Below, in pieces: positions 46,425-57,356 of a stretch of DNA of 64,000 bases. Position 1 is the stretch's first letter; every line of letters begins with the position of its first letter. This DNA comes from Branchipolynoe longqiensis. Taxonomy: Eukaryota; Annelida; Polychaeta; Phyllodocida; Polynoidae. The notes under the pieces are model-generated. The model saw only the letters and a list, made by a program, of their open reading frames with translations, ran no database searches and had not been told where the DNA came from. The position numbers and the translations under genes were made by a program. Location of the stretch: contig CM059191.1 of assembly GCA_030323885.1 (NCBI GenBank), forward strand, positions 105,773,456 to 105,837,455, given 5' to 3'.

Positions 46425-47820
46425 CACGTATGAACAATACTCATTAAAGAGTCATGTTCACACAGTATAAACAATACCCATTAGATAGTTACTTTTACAC
46501 TGTATAGACAATACTCATTAAATAGTCACTTTTACACTGTATAGACAATACTCATTAAAGGGTCATGTTCACACTGTATAAACAATACTCATTAAAGAGC
46601 CACTTTTACACTGTATAGACAATACTCATTAAAGAGTCATGTTCAGACAGTATAAACAATACTCATTAAATAGTCACCCCTTACACTGTACAGACAATAC
46701 TCATTAAAGAGTCATGTTCACACTGTATAAACAATACTCATTAAATAGTCACTTTTACACTGTATAAAGAATACTCATTCAAAACTCATGTTCACACAGT
46801 ATAAACAATACTCATTAAAGAGTCACTTTTACACTGTATAGACAATACTCATTAAAGAGTCATGTTCACACAGTATAAACAATACTAATTAGTCACTTTT
46901 ACACTGTATAGACAATACTCATTAAAGAGTAATGTTCACACAGTATAAACAACTCATTAAAGAGTCACATTCACACTGTATAAACAATACTCATTAAAGC
47001 GTTCTCTGTGGAGAGTGGTTAGAGTGTCTGACTTTTTTCTAGGTCAGACTCCTAATCTGAGGGTCGGCGGTTCGATTCCCCGTGCCCCCAGCTCTGCCAA
47101 TTTGGATTTCCACCGCTGTGTATAAATTACAGCGTCATCAAAGGCCGGTTGCTCTCATGTGGTGTGGGAGGTTAAAAATCCCTTGGGTCGGTAAAAGTGT
47201 AGGCTCGGGCTTTCTATCGACCAGCAGTGGAATGAGGAAGACCAGTGGTCTATGACTGAAATTTCCCCTGCTTAAACAACTAATGGACCAAAAAAAAAAA
47301 AAAAAAAAAGACATGTTCACACTGTATAAATAATACTCATTAAAGAGTCACGTTCACACAGTATAACCAATACTCATTAAAGAGTCATGTTCACACAGTA
47401 TAAAGAATACTCATTACAGAGTCATGTTCATACTGTATGAACAATACTCACTAAAGAGTCATTCACACTGTATGAACAATACTCATTAAAGGGTCATGTT
47501 CACACTGTATAAAGAATACTCATTAAAGAATCACGTTTACACTGTACAAACAATACTCATTAAAGAGTAATGTTCACACAGTATAAACAATACTCATTAA
47601 AGAGTCATGTTCATACTGTATGAACAATACTCATTAAGTCATTTTCACACTGTATAACCAACTCAGTAAAGAGTCACATTCACACTGTATGAACAATACT
47701 CATTAAAGAGTCACGTTCACACAGTATAAACAATACTCATTAACTCATTTTCACACTGTATAAACAATACTCATTAAAGAGTCATGTTCACACTGTACGA
47801 ACAATACTCATTAAACGATC
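46425..47820. repeat. 37-bp tandem repeat, about 28 copies, split by a SINE
   Basis: Units read CATTAAAGAGTCATGTTCAC then ACAGTATAAACAATACT, with TAGTCACTTTTACACTG variants. A family A SINE (46998-47310) sits inside the array. It ends about 80 bp from exon 5. Confidence 0.93.
46998..47310 (+). mobile_element. tRNA-derived SINE (family A), full length with poly-A
   Basis: The head GAGTGGTTAGAGTGTCTGAC and box B GGTTCGATTCC are followed by the same body as 20692-20945. It adds the 3' part AGCAGTGGAATGAGGAAGAC, CCCCTGCTTAAACAACTAAT and a run of about 19 A. It is an insertion into the 37-bp array, and this copy defines the family's full length of about 310 bp. Confidence 0.9.
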
Positions 47821-47897
47821 ACAAGACCCGCTGCAACTCTCACTGAGCTCCCACACAGGTAGTGGACGGTTTCTCAGAATGAGGCTGGTGTACTTAC

Positions 47898-47966
47898 GTC
47901 TGCCCCACTGTAGAGTGCCTGTAGCGTCTCCAGAACGTCTCCATACTGCACCACCTTACACAAGGC
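47898..47966 (-). CDS. ARAP: ARAP exon 5: start of ankyrin segment
   Basis: The acceptor is GACGTTGCAG and the donor GCAGAC|GTAAGT. It encodes ALCKVVQYGDVLETLQALYS and then GAD. This fits the first helix pair of the ankyrin region that follows the ArfGAP in ARAPs: alternating small and hydrophobic residues, G-D, and a closing G-A-D. It is exactly 23 codons in phase 0, and follows in frame from exon 4. Confidence 0.88.
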
Positions 47967-47984
47967 CTGCAACGTCAACCATGC

Positions 47985-48700
47985 AGCGTTAACGAAATGA
48001 ATGCCATTAGCCGCAAGTCTTTTGTAGAAGGACAATAGACCCCACCAGTTAAGCTAGTGACATCTGTCGGAAAAATCTGGAACCACTCTATTCAGGTACA
48101 TTCCCCGACTGCCTATGATTTCACATGCTATATCTCTCTAAAGAATGCTCGGAAAAACAATATAATGCCTGATTATATTCAGATATTCATATCGCAACAG
48201 GATTCAAGCTCTTATCCTTGTAATACATCTATAAAAAAAGGACAACTATAATGTATTTTTCTTCTGGAATTTCACCTCCGCTCTCTTGGTAGCTTGCCAC
48301 CGCCTGGGCGTACCCCTGCCCGATATCATGGCCCAAGGGACCTGGCACGCGTACGTGCCCCGCCTCGCCCCCATCGGCCGCCCCTCGAGCCCTCTCCTCC
48401 ATTTTGGTGGAGGGCTCCTCGGCGCAACCCTCAGACTCTATACTCTATGCTCCCTCTGAGCTCATTGACATTACTCCTTACTCACTCATATGTTATATTA
48501 TCCTTACCATGTTCACCTCTGTATACTTTCCTACTTATTTACCATTACCCTGTTGACCTTTGACCTTGTCTGTATTATACTCTTTGCATTTACCATTACC
48601 CTGTTGACCATGTAATCATATTTACTCCTGCATTAACCTGTCAGAGGCACTTCAATAAAAGTGTTTTTTCCAACCTCGCCTCCTCTTCCTTCCTTGTCGC
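47985..48700. other. Intron 4, no gene; flank repeats around the next element
   Basis: GTGACATCTGTCGG.A.AATCTGGAA at 48056-48080 recurs at 49314-49340 and lies outside the 48710-49286 element on both sides. AATAAAAGTGTTTTTT at 48654 resembles a polyA signal but has no gene attached. Confidence 0.45.
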
Positions 48701-48709
48701 GCATCAATA

Positions 48710-49286
48710 GCTGTGTTTACACGGGCGAGTGTAAAACGATTTAAGACAAATTTATTTATATGAAGCGAAGTAGTGGTGCGTTTACACGAGCGAGTTTGAA
48801 AGTGTGTCGGCGACCGGGAACCAGCAGCCTTAGTGGTGAGCCTGTAGCCGGCGAGCACTGCTATTTGTTTAGTTTACACTCGTCGATTCGACAATATGAA
48901 TAACGACGCCGATGTAGCTGCTACGTTAATATCGCTTGGAATTTGGGGTTAATTTAATGAAATTTCATTATTTGAGTATGTAATTCTGTTAAATATGATC
49001 GCATTCACTAGATTTCGGCCTAATCGGTCCCTAACACTGCCGGGCACCAGCGATTAGTTACAGCTGAGCCTGTAGCCGGCGAGCACCACTATTTTACACT
49101 ATCGCCGCCCGGGAACCAGCTGAATCGCTTCATATAAACCACCTCGCGACCCGGTATACATAAAGTGTTTCATATGAATCGATTCAGCCCTAAAACGCCA
49201 TAGCGTCGCGTTTACACGCCAAATGTAAATCGATCTAGACAACTGGTTTTATATGAAGCGTTTTAACTCGCCCGTGTAAACACGGC
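48710..49286. mobile_element. TA-flanked MITE with GTGTTTACACGGGCGAG ends
   Basis: The inverted ends (GCTGTGTTTACACGGGCGAG left, CTCGCCCGTGTAAACACGGC right) lie between TA dinucleotides. Subterminal copies of GTTTACAC recur. The core 48851-49085 is shared with 58240-58445. Confidence 0.8.
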
Positions 49287-49319
49287 TATAGTATTACACC
49301 CATTCATGTAAACTAGTGA

Positions 49320-50910
49320 CATCTGTCGGCAGAATCTGGAATCACTCTAGTCAGGTACTTTCCAGCTTAACTGGCGGGGCCATATCCAATAAACCCACAT
49401 AAATAAGTTACATCAAAGTCGTTACCCACAATTCCTTTGTTAAAGGACAATTCATATCCAAAAAACACTTGTAAATAAGTTATTTAAAAACACATTAAAA
49501 GTTTGGACGCATGCATGAAAGTGTATACACATGGACAAGCAAAAGGAAGTATACCCAAGCAGAGGGTACACATTCTTAGTTTTTACAGGTAAAGAATATT
49601 GTATTGCACATGTGTTACCTTTGATACTGGACTGCCTTTTGTTTGGTAGAACGGTACTAGTACCATAAGAAGTGAAGCTAGAAGATAACTTCATAGCAAA
49701 TAACAAAATAATTCAGTACATACACAATCAAGTACTGCCGACATGTGAAAGCATTGTGGGTTTGGTGATACCAGCATGAAACTTGGCACACAGCTAGACT
49801 ATGCCTCAATGATGATTCTTAGCTATAGCGCCATCTCAGATTCTACCTGTGACAAAAATGGCGGCCATTTTCAAAATGGTCACCATTGGTTGCTATAAAG
49901 TCTTTAATATGGTAGAATATATTATTAGTTATTACAAAGACACAAGACACAGGAGTTGGATTGAGTAAGACTCTGGCTGGGCCCGAATAGAGCTTCCGAC
50001 CAACTGGGCCGATGTTAGATAAAAGATTCACCTGGTACTTGTAGTACATGGGTGAACGACAACGTAGTGTAAATACGGGCGAAAATAGCTTTAGTATGGA
50101 ACATGAAGTACAAACTGTGGTTCCATGATCAAATGGCTACATACATCGGCACAGATTTGGTGAAATGGGAGAGAATGCAAAAAATCCAAGATGGCGGCCA
50201 TAGAACGCCATCGATTTCAATTTTAAATCATATTAAACTAGCTATTTTATTATATTTTTCAACTCAAAGGTAGCGGGTAAATATGAAGATATCTACAAAG
50301 AATAAATGTTGCTTCTTAGATTGTGAAATTAGCCTCTCATTTCATTAGCCTGCTTTTTCGACCGTTTTTATATAGGGTTGGTATTCACCCGTGTACTGCC
50401 GAGTACCGGGTGAATCCTTTATATAGGCCGATGTATGCATATGAAGGTTGGGGGTGGGGGAGGACCGACTCCCGCCACTGCCGCTGAGCGACCAATCGGC
50501 GCCCAGCTCATGTAACCTTACCGCCAGCACCACCCAGCGCGCAAGCTTGGGGGTTGCGGGTTCGAATCCAATATGCGAAATATATAATAATAGGTTACAT
50601 AATACTAATATTTGTATAAATGCTTTATACTACACATCAATTTCAGTGATGGGAAATCTTATTTATTTGTATTATATATATATTTCACATATCGGCAGTA
50701 CTATAAAGACATGATTGTACATACTCCAAGGCAATATCATAAACCTCATGAGTGGGTGGAAGGATTTCAAATGGGGCATATCGTTTGGCTTTGGCCCATG
50801 TGAAATCACTCCGCCCAGCCAGTCGGACTACCACACATGCCTAATTGTATGTAAATGGTGTCTTTGGGTTGTGACCATGGACAGCCCCAGTGAGTGGTGA
50901 CGTCACAGAC
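49320..50910. other. Intron 4, no gene recognised
   Basis: There is a tRNA-box-B-like GGTTCGAATCC near 50569. The frames at 49452-50900 lack domains. Nothing repeats in tandem. Confidence 0.5.
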
Positions 50911-50914
50911 TGAC

Positions 50915-50999
50915 CTCGTTGAGAGCAGGTTTGTCAGCTCGCAGCGGGTGGAACCGGAAGAACCGCCTGTCTCGGTACTTGGCTAAAATGTACACCTCC
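50915..50999 (-). CDS. ARAP: ARAP exon 4: end of ArfGAP domain
   Basis: The acceptor is GGGGCAGTAG and the donor AACGAG|GTCAGT. With the two carried bases it encodes MEVYILAKYRDRRFFRFHPL and then RADKPALNE. 'I.AKY.DR.FFR' is the C-terminal helix signature of ArfGAP domains (family form: YI.AKY..R.F). It ends in phase 0. The 62-bp tandem array starts about 18 bp outside its acceptor, which leaves almost no unique sequence for a polypyrimidine tract. Confidence 0.94.
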
Positions 51000-51014
51000 C
51001 TACTGCCCCTGGGT

Positions 51015-51855
51015 AAAGTCAACATGAGAATAAGGCAACATCAACAGGAGGCGGAAATCAACAATAACAGACATTAACATGACAACACAAGAATAAGGCA
51101 ACACCAACACAAGGTGGACATAACAAATACAGACATCAACATGACAACACAAGAATAAGGCAACACCAACACAAGGTGGACATCAACAATACAGACATCA
51201 ACATGACAACACAAGAATAAGGCAACATAAACAAGAGGCAGACATCAACAATAACACAGACATCAACATGACAACACAAGAATAAGGCAATACCAACACA
51301 AGGTGGACATCAACAACTCAGACATCAACATAACAACACAAGAATAAGGCAACATCAACACGAGGCAGACATCAACAATAACACAGACATCAACATGACA
51401 ACACACGAATAAGGCAACACCAACACAAGGTGGACATCAACAACACAGACATCAGCATAACAACACAAGAATAAGGCAACATCAACAAGAGGCAGACATC
51501 AACAATAACACAAACATCAACATGACAACACAAGAATAAGGCAACACCAACACAAGGTGGACATCAACAACTCAGACATCAACATAACAACACAAGAATA
51601 AGGCAACATCAACACGAGGCAGACATCAACAATAACACAGACATCAACATGACACCACAAGAATATGGCAACACCAACACAAGGTGGACATCAACAACAC
51701 AGACATCAGCATAACAAACACAAGATATGAAGGCAACATCAACAAGAGGCAGACATCAACAATAACACAAACATCAACATGACAACACAAGAATAAGGCA
51801 ACACCAACGCAAGGTGGACATCAACAACTCAGACATCAACATAACACAATATAAT
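51015..51855. repeat. 62-bp tandem repeat, about 13 copies, next to exon 4
   Basis: Units contain AACACAAGAATAAGGCAACA, CCAACACAAGGTGGACATCA and ACAATACAGACATCAACATG. A two-unit alternation (CACAAGGTGG / AAGAGGCAG) gives a higher-order period of about 128 bp. It starts about 18 bp outside the exon 4 acceptor. Confidence 0.93.
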
Positions 51856-51859
51856 ATTT

Positions 51860-52390
51860 CTGGATGCCCGGCCGTCTGAGCACCAGAGATACCATAAACT
51901 CTCCCCAGTTTGCGAGTATCTGCTGCCCATCTCAAACAAGCTCATAAGGAAGAAAGGGAAGACAAGTCACGCAAGATTGACAGTGAATAAGTTGTGCTTT
52001 ATTGGCATCAACTCCTGTTCACCTGCTAGTGACCTATCACCCTGACCCCTTACCTTCTGTCCACACAGAGCCTCATTGCCTCTTTAGTCTGTCTATAAAT
52101 CAGTGCCTACAACCCATTGAACCGGAGTCCCCTGGTTGTTGCACACAGCTCAGTTTGTATATAGGAAAGGTGGTAGCATCAGACAGAGTGTCTTGGTCCC
52201 TGCTCAAGAGTAGGTGTGTCTCACTCTAGAGTCAGGAGTAGTCTTTTTGCCCAGTGTGTCTGGAGCACTTTCTTGAATAATTAATAGCAACATGAGGCTA
52301 GTGTGGTCAGGAGGGCAAGGGAGTGCAGGTGACTGGGCATCCCACAGCCAGCCAATCAGGCACCCTCCACAGCCTGGGGGCAACACCCCC
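51860..52390. other. Intron 3, no gene recognised
   Basis: No domain, tandem repeat or inverted ends were seen. The frame at 52002-52229 is unremarkable. Confidence 0.45.
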
Positions 52391-52392
52391 AG

Positions 52393-52951
52393 TATGGGTG
52401 GCTGTCACTCAACCCAGCTGTAGGTGGTGTCCATACAGCACCCGACCTACCCGCAAAACGCTCACGGCATGTTTGCAGAACGCCGGTGAACCTTATATAG
52501 TTAAGCGAGTGCCAGACACGCGCCCTATACGTCAAATACGTCGAGACACAGTGGAGAAACGCCAACGGCGCGTCGGCCATACGCTATGCATATGTTAGAA
52601 CGTCGTCATACGTTGGTGGTACGTTGCCAACAAGCGGACTGAACGCTCTCCATCAGAGGAACGAAAGTCAACGTAGGACAACATAGGAACAACGTTCCTC
52701 CAACGTGCGTCTAACGTATCTCGACGAACACCTAACTTAGGCGTAATGTAAGCGCCCATGCGTTGTCATAGGTCGAAACTTTTGTGCATGCACAAAACTT
52801 TGCCAAGCCCCTGACGCGTGCCACCGTATGTTGACGAACGTCGACGTATACCAACGCGCGCCTAACGCACGCGTAATGCATAATGACATAGCAGCAAAAA
52901 TATCAGAGGTCGCCATACGTTTACGCAATGCATCGTAATGTGACAGCCCCA
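52393..52951. mobile_element. Degraded relative of the GGGGCTGTCACATTACG element
   Basis: The right end CGTAATGTGACAGCCCCA matches the terminus of the 4032-4465 MITE and is followed by TAA. The left end is only suggested by GGGTGGCTGTCACT near 52396. The interior is rich in ACGTACG/ACGCC words like that element. Confidence 0.5.
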
Positions 52952-53139
52952 TAACATCGACACAACACCGGCTTCAACACATTACCAATAGTGTAAGATG
53001 ATGCAACCACAAGAATACTACTGAAATCAATTAGAATAACAGTATTAACACGGACACCAACACAACAACCCTGCCATGAACACAAGATTTCCATGAACAC
53101 CAGAGTGACATCCATATAATAACGACGCTGGCCTCAGCT

Positions 53140-53235
53140 ACCGGCAGTGTCCCGGTCACACCCCGGTCACACCCCGGCAGTGCCCCGATCACACCCCTGA
53201 CACAACCCGGCAGTGCCCGGCCACACATCGGTCAC
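53140..53235. repeat. Short CCCGGTCACACCCC repeat
   Basis: Units of about 14-28 bp (CCCCGGTCACA, CCCGGCAGTGCC) over about 95 bp. Confidence 0.6.
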
Positions 53236-53244
53236 ACCTAAGCT

Positions 53245-53600
53245 ACAGCGCACAAGGCCTGGCGTTCAAATACCGGCCGAGTCAAACCAATGACATACAA
53301 AATTTATACTTGTCGCTACCTAACCTAGCACTCGGCATTACTATGATAGGGCAAGGACTGGTTAACTCAGTATCAGGATAACGTGACTGAGTGGGAAATT
53401 GGGTCATTGTGCCAGCGGCCTGGTCTCCCAGTGGGGCGGCACTATAAATGAAAGTTTATTTTATTTAACGACGCCTCAGGAACACATTGATTTTCATCAT
53501 CGGCTATTGGACGTCAAAGCACTATAAATGAGTGTGCACTGTCACAAGTCAGTACCCATCCTGATATTACCTTAGATGTTGCCAGGACGTCAAAGTCCAA
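53245..53600 (+). mobile_element. SINE family B interrupted by a nested retroposon
   Basis: The family body runs from GCGCACAAGGCCTGGCGTTC (partial head) to GCCAGGACGTCAAAG. It is split at 53450 by a 68-bp insert. Confidence 0.85.
53451..53518 (-). mobile_element. Nested 5'-truncated retroposon, 12-bp TSD
   Basis: The insert is the minus-strand copy of the 3' tail of the 18840-19088 element (GACGTCCAATAGCCGATG, CGTCGTTAAATAAAATAAAC). GCACTATAAATG is repeated exactly on both sides (53439-53450 and 53519-53530). Confidence 0.92.
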
Positions 53601-53702
53601 CAAACAAAACATCCTAAAGGGATTATCAACCTGCTTGCATCATCATAAAAAAAACACAATGTACAGACACCACCAACCACGGCTTAGACTCGGCACCAGC
53701 TG

Positions 53703-53718
53703 ACCCCCCCCCCCCACC

Positions 53719-53749
<31 letters not shown>

Positions 53750-53757
53750 ACACACCC
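53703..53757. repeat. Poly-C plus (CA)n
   Basis: A run of C with few interruptions passes into ACACACAC. Confidence 0.9.
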
Positions 53758-54189
53758 AATGTTACCAGACTATCATTTACCATCTATTGTATTCTATAAT
53801 TTAAATTTATACGTCATACTTATTTAAACAAAAGCTCATCTCCAGACATTGCTGAAAAGGAGCTCTATCATGCTACGCTAAACCACCGCTATGTCGCTAT
53901 TTTGAGTTCTGAAGTGACCAGAAGAAATCATCTTCAAATAACGAAACAATTTTTTTTTTTTTAAAGTTTTTTAAAGAAAGTTTTTGTTGCCAATTGTTGG
54001 TGATAACTTGTCCTTCTTGACACAGTTTTCACTGACACAACTTATTTTCTTTGAATCTTCGCAGAAAAAAAGTAGAGGGAACTTTGATTTTGGCGAAATG
54101 AATATTATTTGTGGAGAAATAAAAATTAATGTTGGTGATAATTTGGCGATGGTGTCAAAGGTTACTGTAAGACACTGTATTCCACAATG

Positions 54190-54527
54190 ACTGATCTTAA
54201 AGGGTTGGTTGTTTTACGTCCTGGCAACATCTAAGGTCATATCAGACCGGTATCGACTTGTGACAGTGCGCACTCATGGCGAATTTATAGTGCTGTCCCA
54301 CTGGGAAATCAGGCCTCCGGCACCATGACCCGATATTCCACTCAGTCGCATTATCCTGACACTGAGCTAACCAGTCCTTTCTCTATCCAATTAATGCTGA
54401 GTGCCAGGCTAGGAAGCGACAAGTATCAATTTTATAAGTCATTGGTTTCACTCGACGGGGAACCGAACTCCCGATATCCCGCACGCGAGGCCTGCGCTTT
54501 ACCGATTGGGCCATGACGCCCGGTGAA
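54190..54527 (-). mobile_element. SINE family B, full length
   Basis: The minus-strand head GCGTCATGGCCCAATCGGTA is 44 bp from the exon 3 donor. The full body and the GACGTAAAACAACC tail are present. Confidence 0.87.
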
Positions 54528-54570
54528 CAAAAAGGGAAGAAGATCAAGTTAGCTGGTTCCTTGTACTCAC

Positions 54571-54659
54571 ATGTCCGCATCAGAGTCTATTCGGTCGTCC
54601 TTTGTCGAGTTCCATTCCCAGTAATTATTGGAGTTATCGTTTCCTATTTTTTGTAACAG
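54571..54659 (-). CDS. ARAP: ARAP exon 3: ArfGAP domain, central part
   Basis: The acceptor is a run of T followed by AG; the donor reads GACAT|GTGAGT. It encodes LLQKIGNDNSNNYWEWNSTK and then DDRIDSDAD, ending two bases into the next codon. The I-G-N-D/E..N..W pattern is the conserved segment that follows WTP.LI. in ArfGAP domains (typically GN..AN..WE). The phase matches exon 2 (0) and exon 4 (+2). The intron before it is about 5.8 kb and holds the 1.7-kb fold-back element and a polypurine tract. Confidence 0.93.
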
Positions 54660-54765
54660 CTAAAAAAAAGATAACAAAACAAATAACTATGACCAGGAGA
54701 TAGAGAAGTGAATGTGTAGCAAGTAAGTGGCTGAGTGAGTCAATGAACGTGTGATTGATTGTGTA

Positions 54766-55026
54766 TGTTTGTTGGGGTTTTACATCCTGGCAACATCTAG
54801 GGTTATATCAGGACGAGTACCGACTTGTGACAGTGCGCACTCATGGCGATTTTATAGTGCTGCCCCACTGGATAATCAGGCCGCTGGCATGATGACACGA
54901 TATCCCACTCAGTCACATTATCCTGACACTGAGCTAACCAGTCCTTGCCATATCCTATTAATGTCGAGTGCCAGGTAACGAAGCGATAAGTATCAATTTT
55001 AAAGTCATTGGTTTGGCTCGACTTGA
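54766..55026 (-). mobile_element. SINE family B, head missing
   Basis: The body matches 54190-54527 but ends at TCAAGTCGAGCCAAACC, before box B. With the previous copy it brackets exon 3 within about 110 bp on both sides. Confidence 0.83.
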
Positions 55027-55029
55027 ATC

Positions 55030-56285
55030 AATGTGAGTGACTGAGTGAATGTGAGGTGATTGAGTGATTAATTCTAGTAAGTGTATGTGTGAATGATTGC
55101 ATGAGTGGATGTATGAGTGAGTGACTGAAAAGTGTGTGATCGTAATTTAACACCATGTCGACAACAAAAGCCACAGAGGCAGCGAGAAACCAGTAGCATC
55201 CACTTCATCACTTAATTATTATAAACAAATCAGGGCTTTTTCCCCGCAAACAACATAACAAATGTCTCGATTCTAAGATAATAGTTTTTCCAAATGTATT
55301 TATAGATAAAAGCAGGAAATTAGCATTTTGGTATTAAGAGACAATTCGTTTGTTCTAAAGACACTTATAGAAGATCGCGGGTTCAAATATGTATTAGCAA
55401 CTTGTGTCAAAACTCATTTATTAAATTTTAAATATAGTATTAAAAGATCAACATTAATGCACTGCTTCAATGTTATAAAACATACAAAAACATACCCATT
55501 TAAACAACATAGAACTAGAAGTCTAACACAGATATACATAAATATAATACAGATCTACGTTCGGATTTCTTTTAATATAAAAATAAATATTGTTTTACAA
55601 GTTCATCAAATGAACAGCTTAGTGCGTTATAGAGCCCGGTAGAATATATTCACGTGTCAGTGGAACCTAACACTTTTAACACTAACAACCAGTACATTAG
55701 AGGGTGAGCATGCTTAGTTTTGTTTTGTTTTAATTTATTTGATTAAAGACCCACCCACAAGTGTGGGAGTGATCATTAAAAAACAACCCGGATCAGAGCC
55801 TGTGCTTGTTGGTGTGGTCACCTCCAATCTTGTTACAAAGCGGCATTCTTGTTACATTCCTCACACACTGCCACAATGGTCCACAATTCATGTGTCGTAA
55901 ACTATTCAATGTTGGCAGAATAAAGGCTCACACCTGAAGTCTCACACCTGAAAACCCAGTACCTGTACAAAGACCCTATAACACGAAGACGGCTCACTCA
56001 GCCTGTATTGTGTAATCAAGAGAACATCCAGCGCACCAGGTGGTGGGTTTGATCATTTTGATAGTGTTATAATGGGTTGTGGGAATGGTGTGGGTGCCTG
56101 AGCGTGTGTGTGTGTGCGTGTGTCAGTGTGCTGGACAAAGGATGCTGGGGGAATGTGTGTATGGTGACGAGGGTGGGTGGGGTGGAGAGGTGGAGGGGCA
56201 GGGTGAGGGTAGCAGTGGTGGCGGGAATTCTATAGGAGTAGCAACATGCAACCAGTGGGCACCTCCCTCCCTCCCGCCCTCCCCC
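55030..56285. other. Intron 2, no gene recognised
   Basis: GAGTGAATG-type short repetition is at 55030-55135; the rest is AT-rich. There is no exon-like segment. Confidence 0.5.
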
Positions 56286-56289
56286 ATCC

Positions 56290-56955
56290 CCCGCTTACAT
56301 CAGGGAGGGGGTTGTGAGGTGTGGTGTGAGAGCGCCAACTGAGGTGGGTGAGGAGGGGGAGGGGGATGGGGAGAGGGAGTGTGGGGGAGGAAGAGGGAGT
56401 GTGGGGAGGAAGGGGGAGAGGAGGGGGAACAGGAGGAGGAAGCAGAGAAGGAGGAGGAAGGGGAGGGGAGGGGAGGGGAGAGGAGGGATGGGAGGGGAGG
56501 GGATGGGAGGGGAGGGGAGGGGAGGGGGAGGGGAGGGGAGGGGAGGGGAGGGGAGGGGAGGGGAGGGGAGGGGAGGGGAGAGGAGAGGAGAGGAGAGGAG
56601 GGGAGAGGAGGGGAGGGGGGGAGGGGGGGAGGAGGCGGAGCGGGAGGTGGAAGGGGGAGGGGAGGGAGGTGTGGTCTGAGAGCGCTGCGTAAGGTGTATG
56701 AGAGAGATTGGGAGAGGGAAGGGTGGGGATGTGAGGGGGAAGGGGAGGGGAAGGGCGGTAAGGCGGGGGAGGGTGGGACGGAGGGGGAGGGGATGGAAGG
56801 GGAGTGAGAGAAGGTGAGGGCAGGGGAGGGAGGGGGAAGGGTGGTGAGGCCGAGAGGAGGGAGGGTCGGAGGGAATGGAGGGCGGAGGGAGGGGAAGAGA
56901 GCAAGGGAGGGTGGGGGAATGAAGGAGGGCGGACAGAGAGGGGGATGGGGATGGG
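56290..56955. repeat. Polypurine GGGGAGGGGA tract
   Basis: The plus strand is G/A-rich, with 5-bp GGGGA units at 56461-56620. The ARAP sense strand is again polypyrimidine. The minus frames (PPLPSPP) are artefacts. Confidence 0.93.
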
Positions 56956-57356
56956 GACCAGGCAGTAGGTGCAACATCGGCATACAAATGACCCGACAAT
57001 CTCTCTTTCTTTTATTTTAAACTCACGCTCTCGCCTTTTATGTGTTTACATGTGAAACACCAGCCAGCAGCCGGGCTGATCAAACCCACCACAAGATGGC
57101 ACTGCAAAATTTACAATACCATGGGAGAGATAGGGAGTGAGCCGTCTTAGTGTTATAGGGTCTTTGCCTTGTAGGCACCAGCCTGCACTGATCCCTGGTG
57201 TGTGGCATACGAAGAGTTCCGGGGACCAGGCAATGTACCGGGGCTCGAGGACCAGTCGATGTAAACTGGCCCGGGTACCAGACAATGTACCGAGGCTCGG
57301 GGACCAGGCCGCGCTTGTTTACATGCGCCGTTCGACTGGTGCTGACTTGAACTGTA

